Source of the DNA: Bin87 sp965243255
GTDB lineage: Bacteria > Chloroflexota > Dehalococcoidia > Lucifugimonadales > UBA3495
Direction of reading: 5' to 3'
DNA: 64,000 nt
NCBI GenBank assembly: GCA_965243255.1
Contig: CBDEUH010000004.1
Coordinates: 2,480,001 to 2,544,000 of the forward strand
Shown: positions 63,461-64,000 of the stretch, piece after piece
Layout of the letters: each line of letters starts with the position of its first letter
Position numbering within the stretch: position 1 is the stretch's first letter
Program-made: the position numbers and the translations under genes
The notes under the pieces: generated by a model
Told to the model about the DNA's origin: nothing
What the model saw: only the letters and a program-made list of their open reading frames with translations
Database searches by the model: none

Positions 63461-63989
63461 TTTCGGCCTCCTGCTGTTCAGTATCTGCGAATAAGTCAAA
63501 GATTCGCTCCCTTACCGCAAAACGGAAGCCGGGCAGCACGTCGTCGCCGTCAATATATTCAGGGTCGTGCAACGGTTCCGGCTCCTGACCAGGGCGGAAC
63601 TTGATGACGGTGCGTGTTTCGGCGTCGATGAACCACGCCAGACGGGTGCCGTGCTGCAGGAACAGGTCAATCTTGTTGAGCAGCTCGGCATTGCTGTTGG
63701 AGGGGGATTTTATCTCGGCGATGAAATCGGGCGCTATACGCGGAAAAGGATAGTTTTCCGGCAACTCTAGCTCGTGCATCCTTTCTTCTCGAATCCAGGC
63801 GGCATCCGGCCCAAAGCGCGAACCGTCCGGCAGGACGAAGCAGCTGGTGGAACCGAGCGCAACTCCATCGTTCTCGTCAGCCCAATTTAACAAAGCGCCG
63901 GCCAGTCGCAGTTCGTACGCAGCACCGTAGTAGTTGACGGGTTCCCGAATCATCAGGTGCCCCGTGCCGGAAATTTCGTACTCTGCCAT
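63429..63989 (-). CDS. Uma2 family endonuclease-like protein
   Basis: The 186-residue protein has the Uma2 pattern: VALGSTSCFVLPDGSRFGPDAAWI, FPRIAPDFIAEIKSPSNSNAELLNKIDLFLQHGTRLAWFID and RPGQEPEPL. AEIKS is the nuclease-fold strand. It is the second Uma2 gene in the window and is co-directional with the SDR, overlapping its start by 32 bases. The role is unknown. Confidence 0.85.
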   Translation of the reverse strand: MAEYEISGTGHLMIREPVNYYGAAYELRLAGALLNWADENDGVALGSTSCFVLPDGSRFGPDAAWIREERMHELELPENYPFPRIAPDFIAEIKSPSNSNAELLNKIDLFLQHGTRLAWFIDAETRTVIKFRPGQEPEPLHDPEYIDGDDVLPGFRFAVRERIFDLFADTEQQEAENAAAEQGSPD

Positions 63990-64000
63990 ATCCGAATTCC

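Overview
The window looks like one contig from an uncultured, GC-rich member of the Chloroflexota, most like the SAR202/Dehalococcoidia lineages. This is inferred from gene content: three F420-type luciferase-like oxidoreductases, several family III CoA-transferases and crotonases, Uma2 and DUF429 proteins, and dispersed GACAGGCTCAGGA-type repeats. No rRNA, tRNA or CRISPR array was recognised, so the taxonomy is tentative.

Positions 1-27,250 form an accessory, defence-rich region. From the left it holds a sacsin-like GHKL ATPase (cut by the window edge) coupled to a SNF2-type helicase with a C-terminal DUF3883-like nuclease-fold domain. Next is a very GC-rich, gene-poor block (6.5-11.7 kb) with a cluster of TTGCA-N4-TGCAA dyads, an HTH/coiled-coil regulator, a small membrane protein and a protein with three tandem HTH_XRE domains. 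A complete-looking two-gene Pycsar system follows (nucleotide cyclase plus PycTM effector). After it come a helicase-PD-(D/E)XK fusion and a two-gene aspartic-protease cassette. Then comes a restriction-modification/repair module: Mrr-helicase fusion, MORC-like ATPase, 5-cytosine methyltransferase and a thymine-glycosylase-like HhH-GPD protein. The region ends with an arylsulfotransferase-like gene and a cassette of two uncharacterised small genes plus a HicB remnant. That cassette lies between a truncated and an intact copy of a DUF1801-like gene.

Positions 27,250-64,000 look like chromosomal metabolic DNA. Contents include a glycine/sarcosine-oxidase-like flavoprotein, a hydroxyacid-dehydrogenase-like protein, CDF and copper P-type ATPase transporters, a cytochrome P450, MFS carriers and paired CoA-transferases. 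Three LLM oxidoreductases, an acyl-CoA ligase, a Zn-ribbon/OB protein, crotonases, nitroreductases and SDRs suggest breakdown of complex organic compounds through CoA thioesters. SecA is the clearest housekeeping gene. A THI5/NMT1-like binding protein is interrupted by an in-frame UGA at 34717.

How the genes may work together: the left part carries at least four candidate anti-phage units. Two of them independently pair a GHKL ATPase with an SF2 helicase. The methyltransferase should mark self DNA, the glycosylase could repair deaminated 5-methylcytosine, and the ATPase/helicase/nuclease proteins would attack unmarked DNA. Pycsar would act as an abortive-infection backup. The dyad cluster and two multi-HTH proteins form an uncharacterised regulatory block among them. 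All functions are read from sequence motifs by eye; no database search was run.
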